52,428 nt of DNA from Butyriboletus loyo (lineage: Eukaryota; Basidiomycota; Agaricomycetes; Boletales; Boletaceae): the NCBI GenBank assembly GCA_038093515.1, contig JBBPSI010000177.1, positions 1-52,428 of the forward strand, written 5' to 3'. The notes under the pieces were generated by a model, which did no database searches, had not been told where the DNA came from, and saw only the letters and a list, made by a program, of their open reading frames with translations. A program made the translations under genes and the position numbers. Shown here one piece after another: positions 21,622 through 33,022 of the stretch (position 1 is the first letter of the stretch; every line of letters starts with the position of its first letter).

Positions 21622-23362
21622 ATGGCGTTCCAAACACTCCCCACCGTCCAGCGCGCAGCCCAGATACATACTTTTGGCGAGCCCTTGTCCATCCTCTCTA
21701 CTCATCCAGTTCCAGATCCCAATCAACTTCGACCCAACGAATGTCTCGTCAAGATCGAACATGCTGGTGTCTGCCAGAGTGATCTGCACGCCCGCAATGG
21801 CGACTGGGGGCGCAAGCCCACGTTGCCGCGCATAGGGGGTCACGAAGGCGTAGGCATCGTTGTGGCCATCGCCCCTGGAACCATAGATAACGTAGTCAGT
21901 TTGGGAGATAAGGTCGGACTCAAGTTTATCGCGCGGGTGTGCTTGCATTGCGACCATTGTCGCGCGGGGAATGAGTCGAGTAAGTACACGTGCTTAGAAC
22001 TATCGGAGAAGCGCTTGCACGCCATGTATCTCATCTTTGTTCTCTCCCTAGGTTGTCCCGCCCGACTCATCCACGGCTTTACCGTGGATGGCACCTTCGC
22101 TGAATACGCGGTGAGTCGATCCTCATATCTGCAATGTGTTCTCCATCTTTTGGGTAATACTTTTGGCCCTTCAAGGTTGCTTGGACCTGTTACCTCACTC
22201 CCATCCCCAAGTCGCTGGATGGTGCTGCCGCATCGTCTATTCTCTGTGCTGTGAGCACTTCTTATACTCTTTCAGCGTTCCTCTCTCCTGATGAACAAAC
22301 GGGACGCGTTCTAGGGCCTCACAGTCTACAAGGGCCTTAAGCGCATCAATACCCCTATCGGCAGTTGGATCGCAATTCCCGGCGCCGGAGGTGGTCTTGG
22401 CCATTTCGGTAAACAAGTATCATCCCCATCTTTTGCCCTCTTTTTCACGTCAAACGCTGTACGGCGCCCGTCCTTGCAGCAATACAATACGCCGTCGCGA
22501 TGGGTTTCCGTGTCATTGCCATAGGCATGTATCCTTTTCACGCCCCATTCTTCGTAACCTCCGTTTGACGGATGTACATACTTACGCTTGTGCATAGATA
22601 GCGGCGAAAAGAAGCGTGAGCTGTGTCTCGCCCTCGGGGCAGAGAAATGGATCGACTTCAAGGAGAGCGGAGAGGCGCTCGTGAAGGACGTCGTCGCGGC
22701 GGCAGATGGGCTCGGGCCCCAGGCAGCGCTCATCGCGGCTGGAGTGGTCAGTTCTTTTTCCGACGCCGTTCATGTCCACGGTTACATGCACTCACTGACA
22801 ATTTCGCCATGCCTCGTCGCGGGTTCACCACTTGCGTCTATACTGTGTCATGTATTCTATTACCCAGCCCGCGCCGTATGTTCAGGCGTGCTACTACGTC
22901 CGACCGACAGGGACGATCATTCTTGTCGGGGTGCCGACGTCATCGACACCGTTCCAAGTTCCCTTTGAAGTTTTGGTTGGCAAGGTACCGCGGTCTCTTT
23001 GTTCTTGGTGTGCCAACACAGCTGATGCCGATGCTGGACGGTACCAGGAACTCAAATTGATCGGATCCGTGGTCGGGCGAGTACCGTGTTCTGAATAACC
23101 TACCCATGGATTTGGGTCACTGACACCTTGTTTAATTTTGCGTACAGTTCCCGTCAGGATGCGATCGAGGCCCTGGAGATTGCTGCAAGGGGGAAGGTGG
23201 TTTGTCATTACACTCTCCGACGCCTGGAGGAACTCGAGGCGTATGTATTGGATCCTTTGATGCCAAAATGTTGCGTGTACTCACCAGACGTGTTGTGTTC
23301 TCAGTGTGTTTGATGAAATGAAGAGGGGTGAGATTGCGGGGCGGGTGGTTCTGAAGGTCTGA
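21622..23362 (+). CDS. Zinc-dependent NAD alcohol dehydrogenase
   Basis: Multi-exon gene of the medium-chain dehydrogenase family, about 350 residues. The ATG at 21622 gives the usual family N-terminus; an in-frame ATG lies 42 nt upstream. Catalytic zinc ligands are in AGVCQSDLH (C51) and GGHEG (H74, E75). Structural zinc ligands are C107, C110, C113 and C121, the last supplied after the first intron, which confirms that splice. Later exons give VAWTCYLTPIPKSLDGAAAS, the Rossmann motif IAIPGAGGGLGHF, the LGAEKWIDF strand, YYVRPTGTIILVGVP, SRQDAIEALEIAARG and the terminal RGEIAGRVVLKV before TGA at 23362. About nine introns of 45-160 nt. It interconverts primary alcohols and aldehydes, normally in the cytosol. 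All key residues are present. Confidence 0.88.
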
Positions 23363-23984
23363 TGTTGGTCTTTCGAGGGCCACCGACGTTCTCGGCTTTG
23401 GGGGGGTCTGACCACCCTGGCTCTCATGCTGGACACGGTGGGCTCCTCGTAAGACATACACGGGCGATGGATAACAAGTACGAGTGGAATTGTAAAAAAA
23501 GATCTAAAACTATGTTGATAGCCAGCGTGCTTGCTTTGTTATATTTTCCGACACTACCCGTCCTGACGCCTGTCCGTACGATTTCTCGCAGGGGCGTCAC
23601 GAAAACGAAAGATCAACCACTCAATCGACACCACGTCTCTGGCAAACGTCTCCATAGCTGGAACAGAAGGTCGCAGGGTCGCCAGCCGCTGGTGGTGGTT
23701 TCAAGATACTCTTCCTTTGCTGTAAGCATCCAGCGCATTACATACGCGTGGAAGATGTCTCCGCAAACGATGAATCTCGGATCTATACGCCTGTAAATGC
23801 ACACACCCGTAACCCCCCGAGCAAAAAGGTTCATCGAAAAAACCCTCTCAACACGATGCGTCCACGTAGAGAGAAAAAAAGACCCCACCGGGTTGGTAAT
23901 AGACTGCCCATCTTTCAAATACAGGACGACGATGTCTTGCTCTCTCGCCAGCTGCATCAGCGCATCAGATGTCCAACCAATTCG

Positions 23985-25240
23985 TCAATACGATCGGTGG
24001 GGGTACCAAAGCAGGATAAGGAACTCAGACCGCACCTCTGTAAAGATGATGTTGAAAACATCGACGCGACTCGCAAACGCGCCAAGATCGCGCACGAGTG
24101 TGCCCACGACGCCGGGGAGGCCCGCCAATTCCGCGAGTTCGATGGAAGCGCAGAGACGCTTGCGCTGTGGGGGGTTCGGCGTCGCGGAGCTCGTTTCCTG
24201 CGCTTTGGGCGGGGAACTGACGAGCGAGGGAAACACCGCTTTTTCTGCGATGCGCTCAAACTGCAAGGTGTAATCCCTAGCACGTAGAGCGAGGCGTGTC
24301 AGGTAGGCCAGAGACTGGGTTGCAAAATTCTCTTCTCTTACATGCAGGTCCGGGAAATCGCGCCGAAGGATGCGGTGACGGTCGAGAGACAGTTCAGGGG
24401 CTCGCAACGTGGTACGACAAAGGGCTAAAAGATTAATTTGGTTGTCAGAATCGTTTTGCATAATTGGCCATGACTCACAGGCCTCGAGTTACTGGAACAA
24501 CCATCTCATTCGGTGTTGCTATCGAGAAAGAGCGAAATTGTGTCGTACCGTAACGGCTGCGTACCTCTGTGTCCTCTGTCCCCCGAGTAACTCTGCCTCC
24601 GCCTTTTGAGGATTGGAGTACCCGATTCTGAGTGGATCATCCGATGGAAATCCTCTAGCTCTTTGACTAGGCCATCGAAGGAAGACTTTTGATTTTTGGC
24701 TGAATCCCTTTCTCGTTGCAGCAACTTGAATAAAAAGTAAGTACCAGGATGACATCATCGTACCTGTCTCAGTGGAGTCATGAATGACAAGCTTACTTCA
24801 GATGCGTTGGCCAGTTCCTTGATCCTGTCATGTACCGCCACGCCCGGTTCGGACAGGAAATCGAGAAGGGTTTCGTTGAAATCTACATTCCAGGACGTCG
24901 GGTGTCGATCGTTTACTCGAACAGTGCACTCAAGGAAAAGGAAATCACCTCTTACGGCCACAAGCACAACGCTTGCGATGTTCCTCGACTCCCAAACCAA
25001 TGTCTCGAACCTCTGTACATGGTATCTGTTTCGAACGGCGATATACAGTAGAGCGCTCAAAGGGACGAACCTGGCATAGCCTGAGCGCAGTTTCCTGATA
25101 TTCGAACTCGGCACCCGCGGATGCAACGTCGCAAATATCTTTGAAGCGCGAATCGAGTGTTTGTCCCTCAGAGACGAGCCCAAGAATAATGGCAGCGAGG
25201 CGGTCAGAATGACTGAACGGTAATGATGCGTCGGGGGGAT
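23985..25240 (-). CDS. Unknown intron-rich protein with long helices
   Basis: Minus-strand exons without a recognised domain. Exon-like segments: DRLAAIILGLVSEGQTLDSRFK (near 25230-25130); a stretch to 24800 with FETLVWESRNIASVVLVAVRG and FNETLLDFLSEPGVAVHDRI; a charged helix DSAKNQKSSFDGLVKELED (24720-24620); and TQSLAYLTRLALRARDYTLQ continuing to ELAGLPGVVGTLVRDLGAF (24330-24040). Helices with heptad-like spacing dominate. The join near 25090 requires a frame change not explained by an obvious intron, so the gene may be damaged. An open exon at 23957-23613 may continue it. The start is not determined. Confidence 0.35.
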
Positions 25241-26166
25241 AAGGTGGCCTGTTTTAGGTGAGTAATGGCAGATATGTGATATCTGGGAGCGGGAACGTAC
25301 TGCACCAGCGGGGTTGCTGCAACAGCAGAATACGGAGGAGGGCTCTCACCAAACATGAAGACGGGGTGGAGGGTCATTGGACGACGAGACGATTTATGTC
25401 ACTCAGAAAAAGAGATCGTACAGGAAATCTGGAAGCCGCCCTGCAACCGCCTGTTGATCAGCATGTTCGAAGTAATGCGTTTCGAAATGTTGGGCGTATC
25501 GATCTAATGTAACGTTTGCAATGCTTGGTGCACGCCTTCATGATGTAACTCTTCTATGTATGTGACCAGATAGCGTGAAATGGAAACTAGACTGACGTTG
25601 TTGATGCCTTGAGGTTTTCGGGAGACCGCACTGTGATAGGAACCCAAATTGATCGCCGCGATAAGGCGTCTATGTAATGTCCGCGCTTGCAGGTTTCCAA
25701 GGCGAGAGATTCGGACTTGAACGCTGCAAAGTAAGAAAGCGAGTGAAACGGGATGAACTCGGTCGATCCCTTGTGCGTGTAGACCGAACTGAAAGAGGAT
25801 ACACGACGAACCTCAGCAAGTTTGCAGTATATCCGTCCAAGGTGCAGCTCGGAATAGTACTGTCGCTCACCAGTTGCGCTATAAACGCCCATTCTCTGAG
25901 TGGGTATCACAGAAATCGATCATGGACCTGGCTGTTAACGTTGATATGGTGATAGTTATGGAAATTTATGTGATTGCGTTTCGTGGTCACGGCCCCATTC
26001 CCTGCGCATTCACAACCCTCGAGGCCTTCCCCTGCAGAGCGTTCGCCACCCAGCCTCGCTGCATCACACTCGAGCATGCGCCGATGGATTTAATGCCCAT
26101 CGCTAACAAGCCAATGGAGTGAACCCCCCAGCATTCAGACATCTTGCAGCACACCCTACCAACTCT
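25241..26166. other. Spacer between two divergent unknown genes
   Basis: A 107-codon minus-strand frame (25910-25587; begins MIPTQRMGVYSATGERQ) could be an upstream exon of the 24-25 kb gene but shows no domain. No repeats recognised. Confidence 0.35.
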
Positions 26167-27887
26167 ATGGCTGCTTCATACATCTCGTATCGACCAGAGA
26201 GAACAAATTACCAGTTCACACCGACTGAGCCTTGGCAAAACCCCAGGCAGACCGCAGCCCAGACGACATTCACACCGAACGACAATCTTCGAGCAACTCT
26301 TCAGGACCTGACAGGCGTTGCTCGTGACCTTCCAACAGAAGAGGCACTTTGTCTCGAGATCGAGAAGCTGTGTACGGCGACTCTCACTATAGACGAAGCT
26401 TTCAACGACATCGGAAGAAGATTATCCGAAGTTTCAAAAGAGCAGAACAAGCGCGCCGACCTTTATGACACTTGTCGTACCTTGGAAACTCAGTGGAATG
26501 ATCATCATTGGGTAGGCTCATCCTCTCATGAACAGCAAGGGGAGCTTACCAGAAATATAGACATATAAACGCCTCCTCTGGCGCTCCAGGGAGTTTGTTG
26601 GGGAAGCGCAAGGCGCCGTCGACGGTACGACCTACGAGTTCGTGATACACAACAGCCTAGGTTATGAATGTTCCTAGATTTTCGCGAAGTAGTCTTGCCT
26701 TCGTTGAGGGATCGGGAGAGGACCCGGTCAGAAAAACAAGAAATCATTCGAGAACAAATCCAGGTAGATTCTGACATTAAATCATTTCCCCGTCCTCATC
26801 TTGGCCAGGTACTTGAAGACATATCGCAACCATCCAAAAACCTATGCCAAGAATGTAGGATGTCTGTAGATCTTGTCGAGATCTTTTTCGTTCATCGATC
26901 TGTTTGTAGTTCTTGACTTTGGTAGAGCTCTGGATACGTACATCGCCGAGTTCTCTCGAGTCGTCGAAGGTCTCGGGATCGGCGAGCAAACTATCAAGGT
27001 CGGTGGACTGGAAGATAGATTCCAGAGTGCGAGAGATGCCATGGATGTGTAAGTCGTGTGCTTCGCAATCTTCCAAAGTCTCACTTCCTTGGTTTATCAG
27101 CGTCAGCCGAGAAGTGTGACCTACTTATAAGGTGCTACCAGTATGTCCTGACGTGATGGACAGGTGAAGGAATTGGGATGGAAATTCGCAGCAGATGTTG
27201 CTGTCGCTGGTATCGCGCTTTTGCTTGCGTTCGTGGTCCCTACTTTGTGGGCAAAGCTCATCGATGGTGCGGTGAGTGAGTCGATACACCCGGAACAATA
27301 ACCAACTCATCTCCCTCAGGCCATTGGTATCGATTATATGAACCTCCAGCATTCTGGACTTCAGTTGCTCGAAGCACGGAGGCGGCGGTATTGTAGGTTC
27401 TCTCAATTACATACGTCATAGAATCACTCACCTAGACTGGTCGATCAAGTGGCGGTCACACAATACGAAGCGATCAAGGCTGAATACGACTTGGAAAGGG
27501 CTTGTCTCGGTCAAATGGTGAAACTAGAAACTACCCTTCATGACTCGAGGCCACTCGTCCAAGAAGTGACCGCGAAGCTAGGGATCTTTGTGAATGTGTG
27601 GGCCGCGGTGCGTCCTCAGAACTCTTACTTTGAAGGATTGTGCAGCATAACCTACCGGCGATGTATGTTTTAGATCACGGCAGACATATGGAAACTGAAG
27701 CACTCCCTTCACCGTGCGGAAGACCCGACATCACAGGTGAAGACATTGGATTTTTGAGCATAGAGCATGTCCGCTGACTGTTTTGACCTAGTTGTTCATC
27801 CTACGCGTTCAAAGGCTGGAGAGAATGTACGGATACTTCAGTCAAGCACTTCGTCACTACCAAGTCAAGGTTAGACTTCCTCAGTAA
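26167..27887 (+). CDS. Unknown helical protein with a central membrane segment
   Basis: Spliced gene from the ATG at 26167 (MAASYISYRP) to TAA at 27887. Exon 1 (to about 26514, donor GTAGGC) gives a polar N-terminus, then helices LRATLQDLTGVARDLPTEEA and FNDIGRRLSEVSKEQNKRAD. Middle exons give VVLPSLRDRERTRSEKQEII and RALDTYIAEFSRVVEGLGI. The exon at 27163-27273 encodes a hydrophobic segment, KFAADVAVAGIALLLAFVVP, followed by a Trp-rich amphipathic end. After it come more helices (AVTQYEAIKAEYDLERA; RLERMYGYFSQALRHYQVK). Introns are about 45-55 nt. Two long helical halves around one hydrophobic hairpin-like segment recall alpha-helical pore-forming proteins, but no family motif is recognised and function is unknown. 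The 27359/27441 splice is chosen to keep the helix in frame. Confidence 0.55.
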
Positions 27888-29060
27888 AGAGAATACGGTC
27901 GAGAGAAGACTGGCACTTGGTTTTTCACCTCGTCTCCTGTTTCTGCCACTACATAGTCCTCGGTTTTGATTCGTACAGTAGTCGCGAGTTTGAGTTCGTT
28001 CCTCGAGTGTCGGCCCTGGAGGACCGCTCAAATTGTCGTGTCTTTGACGCAAATGCATAATGCAAAATAATCGTCACACCAGTTCGTTGCCAACGTGGAG
28101 AGAAGATTCGGGGAAATTGGCATGAGCCCTACCGTCGGACTCGGTGACGAAATTCAATCTCCTCACCACGAAACCTCTGACTCCGACTCGGTCCCCTGAC
28201 TGGCCACCGAGATAGACTTTGTATTTTTATTTTTTCAAGAGGGCATAAATACAATCTGACAAGCACCACCGAAAGTCGGAGGTCCTGCCGGCCGGGTGTG
28301 ATGCATGAAAATATAGCGCAAGGCACATGGCCGTCGTTACCGTACGTGGGGGCGCGATATACGTTTGCACTGTAACCTTTTGACGCGACCTTGATCAAGG
28401 TACATGGTCGACAAAGCCATATTCACCCTACCACAAAATTCCATCAAGTCCAACCCCTGGGAGCGCGTCCTGGCTTGCAGAAGGGGTGTAATGACTGATC
28501 GTACTTACTTAGAGCGAATGCCTCGCAAACGTCGGCTATCAACTGGTGCGACACTCGGGATACGAAACAGAGCGTGATGAGCGTATGAATTGAGGGAAGG
28601 AAATAATGATCTGTACTAGCAGTCGTACGTGCTCGGAGTATGCGTAGTTGGAATGCTGTTCAGCATGTCAGACGTTTGTCTGGACAGCGACCCGGTACAG
28701 ATTACCCCCGGACCCATTGACACGGGTGGCAGGGAAAATATTTACTGTAGACAATGATGGTAGCAGCTTCATTGCTCCGCCAAGTTGGAGATGCGCTACC
28801 GAGCAAGCTGGATTGGGATAGTGTTATTCGTCCAGTAAACCAAGTGGAGCACAGGCGATAGCGGTCTCAGTAACGTTTGGAGGTCATGCCGTTCTAGTGT
28901 TGTCAACGAAGGGCTTACTCGGCTCCCCGCCTCGAGCGTTCGCCTGGGAGGCTTGTATATTCCCAGTCAGCCTACTAGCCTAGTATCTGCAGAGCGAACC
29001 GGATTAGCCGAGGAACTAGTCCCCCATCTGATGCATGCGAGACCCTGACCCAAATTTCCT
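27888..29060. other. Intergenic stretch without recognised genes
   Basis: No convincing open frames, splicing pattern or repeat. Short frames at 27801-28058 and 28129-28398 (minus) have no domain. Confidence 0.4.
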
Positions 29061-30244
29061 CTTTTGCTGGCCATCGTCCAATCATAACTCTCAAATGACC
29101 TACGGTAGAGCAGTCAAACGGTAACGTTACTATGCGCCTCTACAGATGGCCGGGAGCGCTGAGAGAAAACGCTGCTGGCGAGCAAGCTAGCCTTGTCAGA
29201 TGTATGTCATATAGTGTAATACAATCTGATAGCATCAGAGGCGAAGGAGGTCCATAGGAGTGGTATTCATCGCTTGCATCATTCAACGACTCCAGCACTA
29301 GTATCTGTTGGTACTAGCCTTTGGTGTGGTGTGATGAGTGCCACAGACGACGTGACGCAAGTGTACGGCACCGAGCACAATGGTCCGCCAGAGTTTGAAC
29401 CCCGAACGCCTCGTGGCTTCCACTTTGGCGGAAGCACTTGGAAGTTGACCGAGGCGGGGGAGCCGAGCAGGCCCTAACTCTCTGATATGGTCGTTTCTTT
29501 GGGCAAAACTTATTGGGGATAGCTCTATTCCACGCAGCTCTTCAAGTGGCCGATTCATGATGTCCCTGAGTCCGGGAAAGTTTCAGCATAGAAATGTTCA
29601 TCCGGTGATCAGTGGTTTGGGCCATGGGCAACGGTGGGCGAGAAGGAATCAGCTTCTAGTCGAATTGCAAGGGGGTTTCGTTTAGGATCATGTAATCCCT
29701 ACTCTAGTGTTGCTTATATCATCCAAGTCGTACTTTGCAGTCCTTCAAGTTGGGATAATTAAGTAAAATGGAGCACATCACCTTCAAGAGCACGGAAAAG
29801 CAAGCAAGATGGTCTATGCCCTTGGAATTTGGGACAAACTGCGGCACGTTGTCGTTATCATCTTCCACCTCTGAGTCAGTGTGTTCACTCCCTGAGTCTC
29901 ACTCAAACTCGGTGTTGCTTGAAGATGACACATTTCTGATCGAATCAGAGGCTCAGAGAATTCGCTGTCGCCAGCCATTGCACTAGAGCGAAAGCCAGGC
30001 GCGAGACTGCAAGCAGAAGAGGATCCCAACTCGGCTAGTCAAAATGTCAACCTGATCGTACGGAGGGGGGTGATGACCCGACGCGACGTTTTCGTGACAC
30101 TGTTGCCGTGCTAACGTTTCAACTCCCTCACGACTCTCTCGGACGCCTTGCTGTCTTTGTGCTAGACCTTGGCTGTATCTGCGCCACAGCCGTTTAACCC
30201 CACCACCCTGCTCGTTCAGCTGAACTTTCTGCAGCGTGCAGAAC

Positions 30245-30455
30245 TAGAACCCAAGTGTCGGCTGCTCGGTGGACCATTCCAAAAATGAGCAAGGTGTGTT
30301 CTCCGTGTATTCTCGTACATCAGCTGATATAACCATGACGTTGGGGCATAGATCGTATAAAGGACGTCCTGCGATGCGGTCTGCATCTCCTCAGCCCGTT
30401 CGCCCCAACCGTTCTGAGCTCTCTTATTCAACCTCATCATCTACATACCACCACC
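30245..30455 (+). promoter_or_regulatory. Conserved cerato-platanin promoter, copy 2
   Basis: Same promoter block as copies 1, 3 and 5, with an intact TATAAAGG at 30356-30363, about 95 bp before the start codon. The upstream ccaaaaatgagcaaggtgtg block (30285-30305) and the gatataaccatgacg block are conserved. Confidence 0.65.
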
Positions 30456-30872
30456 ATGAAATTCGTCTCTCTCACCGCCGCCACTGTTCTTGCGTTCGCT
30501 CTCCCCACCTTTGCAGATACTCTCACGTACTCCAAGGAGTACGACAATCCAGCCCTCCCGCTCACATCCGTCGCCTGCTCCAACGGCGCCAACGGTCTCA
30601 TAACTAAAGGTTACACCACCCTCGGATCCCTCCCCACCTTCCCCAATGTCGGAGGCGTGTACGGGACCACTTGGAACTCGACTGCATGCGGCGCGTGTTA
30701 CCAACTTACCTATGGGAACAACCAGATCCGCGTCATCGGGGTCGACTACGCTGACGATGGGTTTAACCTGTCCGAGGAGGCGATGAACACCCTCACGGAT
30801 GGGAGGGCGGTTGAACTTGGCAAAGTCGACGTCTTCGCGGCGGAGATGGACCCATGGGTCTGCGGATTGTAA
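30456..30872 (+). CDS. Cerato-platanin family secreted protein, copy 2
   Basis: Intronless 138-residue protein. Signal peptide about residues 1-20 (LTAATVLAFALPTFA), then the full family pattern: YSKEYDNPALPLTSVACSNG, GLITKGYTTLGSLPTFPNVG, WNSTACGACYQLTY, VDYADDGFNLSEEAMNTLTD, and terminal VCGL. Four cysteines are present. It is closest to the copy at 41192-41608 (shared TTWNSTACGACYQLTYGNNQ), its mirror partner in the inverted duplication. Promoter and TATA box are intact. Expected location is the cell wall or outside the cell. Confidence 0.93.
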   Translation: MKFVSLTAATVLAFALPTFADTLTYSKEYDNPALPLTSVACSNGANGLITKGYTTLGSLPTFPNVGGVYGTTWNSTACGACYQLTYGNNQIRVIGVDYADDGFNLSEEAMNTLTDGRAVELGKVDVFAAEMDPWVCGL

Positions 30873-31734
30873 TCAAATCGATAGCTCATGATAGGTCCGA
30901 TTCCACTAAGTTTGTTCTCTAACGTATATGATGCTGATTGATAAAACAGGACAAACAATTCTCTTTTGCTCGCGTGACGAACTCGGAAATGTGATGTATG
31001 CTTTCAAAGAAGATGATTTACTGTTGCTTTGGTGCCTTCCATTGGGAAGATGTATACTATTCGTTCAGTACATACTGTAGCTTGTGGCAGTAAGATACTA
31101 CACAACTACGCAAATTATTTTCTTCGAACTTGTGCCCCCATCTCTCATCTACCAGCTCGCGCAGCAACGGCAACGAAAGGTGATGCTTTGAGACCCCCAG
31201 CATGGAATTAATGTGACGGGGTCGAGATCCACATATTTTGTCACCATGTCGAGGCTCCGAAAGATTCCACTTCAAATACTTGGATTTGTGTCGTCACAAG
31301 GGAGTCCAGCCGAAGCGGAGCGTCGATCTTTCAACCCTAGTGCGAGCCTGCTGATTCTGTAGCATCGAACAACGGTTCTACATCGACGTGCTGACATCTC
31401 GGAACTATTTTGAGGACCTACAGGACATGACGGAAGTGAATTGGTGCATACGACGCACCAAGTCTTTTTGGATCTGACCGCAAATGCCTGGGCATAGCAG
31501 TGCTTTTTGGCCACCAATAGCCTGGCACTTTTCCACTTTCTGCACTTGACACGATGTAATGGTTTTTTGTATACAAGCACAATACTCGAGGTAGTGTCCC
31601 ATCATTACAAAAATTGGGATTGCAAGCCGGGAACACAATCGTGCCAATCTCAGGGAGGCCTGTCAGGGATATGATAATGTGAGATTATCTGATAATTGGG
31701 ATCACACGGAAATCGTTATATAACCACACTGGCA
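30873..31734 (+). repeat. 3' flank of cerato-platanin cassette 2
   Basis: No gene seen. Conserved with the downstream DNA of copy 1 (9110-9490) and, inverted, of copy 5 (40510-41190). It ends where the cassette of copy 3 begins. Confidence 0.6.
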
Positions 31735-32099
31735 GGCTTATTGGGGATATATCCACTCCACGCGGCTCTTCCCAACCCATGATGTCTGCGGAAATTTCAG
31801 CACAGGAATATTCGTCCGGTGATCAATAATATTGGCCATGGACAAAGAACCCATATCGGGCGGCCGGGATGGTAGGGGAGAAGCCTCCGTCATGAGAATA
31901 GGGATGGCGATGGCCCCCAACTCGACGTTTTCGTGACACTGTCGCTATGCTAATCGACTCCCTCTACCACGGCTCTCTCGGAGGCCTTGCTGTCTTTGTG
32001 CGAGACCCTACGGGTACATCTGCCCGACATTACCGTCTCGCTCGGCCAGCTGACCTTGCCGCTACGGACTAGAACCCGGACGTCGACTTCCCGCTCAGA

Positions 32100-32289
32100 G
32101 CTTTCCAAAAGTGAGCAAGGTGTGTTCTCCGTGTATTCTCGTACAGCAGTTGAGAATAACCATGACGCTCAGGCATAGAACGTATAAAATGACGACCTGC
32201 GATGCGGTCTGCGTCTCCTCAGCCCATTCGCCCCAACCGTTCTGAGCACTCCTCTTTTTATTCCACCCCATCATCTACATACCACCACT
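32100..32289 (+). promoter_or_regulatory. Conserved cerato-platanin promoter, copy 3
   Basis: Promoter block shared with the other copies; TATAAAAT at 32183-32190. Homology with the pseudogene copy extends upstream to about 31740. Confidence 0.65.
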
Positions 32290-32718
32290 ATGAAATTCGT
32301 CTCTCTCGCCACCGCCGCCATGCTCGCATTCGCTCTTCCCGCCTTTGCACAGGTGACAGAGAGTCTCTCGTACGACACGACGTACGACGACGCATCCCTC
32401 TCGCTCACATCCGTCGCCTGCTCCGACGGCGTCAACGGTCTCATGACTAAAGGTTACACCACCCTCGGATCCCTCCCCACCTTCCCCAATGTCGGAGGCG
32501 TGTACACCGTAACCGGTTGGAACTCGCCCGCATGCGGCACGTGTTACGAGGTCACCTATGGCAGCACGACCATCAACGTATTGGCGGTCGACGTTGCTCT
32601 CGATGGGTTTAATCTGTCAGAGGAGGCGATGAACACCCTCACGGGTGGGTTGGCGGTAGAACTTGGTAGAGTCCAAGTTACAGCGACGGAAGTGGATCCA
32701 TCCGTCTGCGGGCTTTAA
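32290..32718 (+). CDS. Cerato-platanin family secreted protein, copy 3
   Basis: Intronless 142-residue protein. Signal peptide about residues 1-20 (ATAAMLAFALPAFA). The mature N-terminus is a little longer than in copies 2 and 5 (QVTESLSYDTTYDDASLS) and matches the classical SYDxxYDD start of the family. It continues with VACSDGVNGLMTKGYTTLG, GWNSPACGTCYEVTYGSTTI, LDGFNLSEEAMNTLTGGLAV and terminal VCGL. Four cysteines are present. It is nearly identical in its first two thirds to the pseudogene at 39668-40014. Core promoter intact. Confidence 0.94.
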   Translation: MKFVSLATAAMLAFALPAFAQVTESLSYDTTYDDASLSLTSVACSDGVNGLMTKGYTTLGSLPTFPNVGGVYTVTGWNSPACGTCYEVTYGSTTINVLAVDVALDGFNLSEEAMNTLTGGLAVELGRVQVTATEVDPSVCGL

Positions 32719-33022
32719 GCAGTGATCCGATCGACCGGCTGATAGGTCCGAGTCCAACAAGTTTGTTCTCTGACATGTATGATGCTCATTGACGTGACGA
32801 AACAGGACGAGGAGACTTTTATTTTTTCCTTGCATGACACATTCGAATACTTGATACGTGCATTCACAGGACATGTTTTACTGCTACTTGTTATGGGGCT
32901 TTCACTTGGGTTCATTGGGAAGACGGACGGTCTGCGTTTGGTACATCTCGTAACGTGTGGCAGTTAGATAAAGACTCTGAAGCAGTACATGTTCGCGCTA
33001 CCTACTCGAATCGTTACGCCCT

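Larger units (their letters stand above)
29070..32990 (+). repeat. Left arm of an inverted segmental duplication
   Basis: This arm carries two cerato-platanin genes with their flanks. It matches, inverted, the DNA at 39668-42200: 29580-29700 pairs with 42060-42200, 30245-30872 with 41192-41860, 31130-31390 with 40600-40930, 31735-32290 with 40015-40510. A short block, 29070-29140, pairs with 41950-42015, out of order with the rest, so a rearrangement followed. Within the arm, 30080-30190 also resembles 31926-32030, showing an earlier tandem duplication. Confidence 0.75.

Noticed and set aside
29380..29430. tRNA-like B box on the minus strand (ggttcaaactc)
   Set aside because: No matching A box, and no cloverleaf pairing found by eye.
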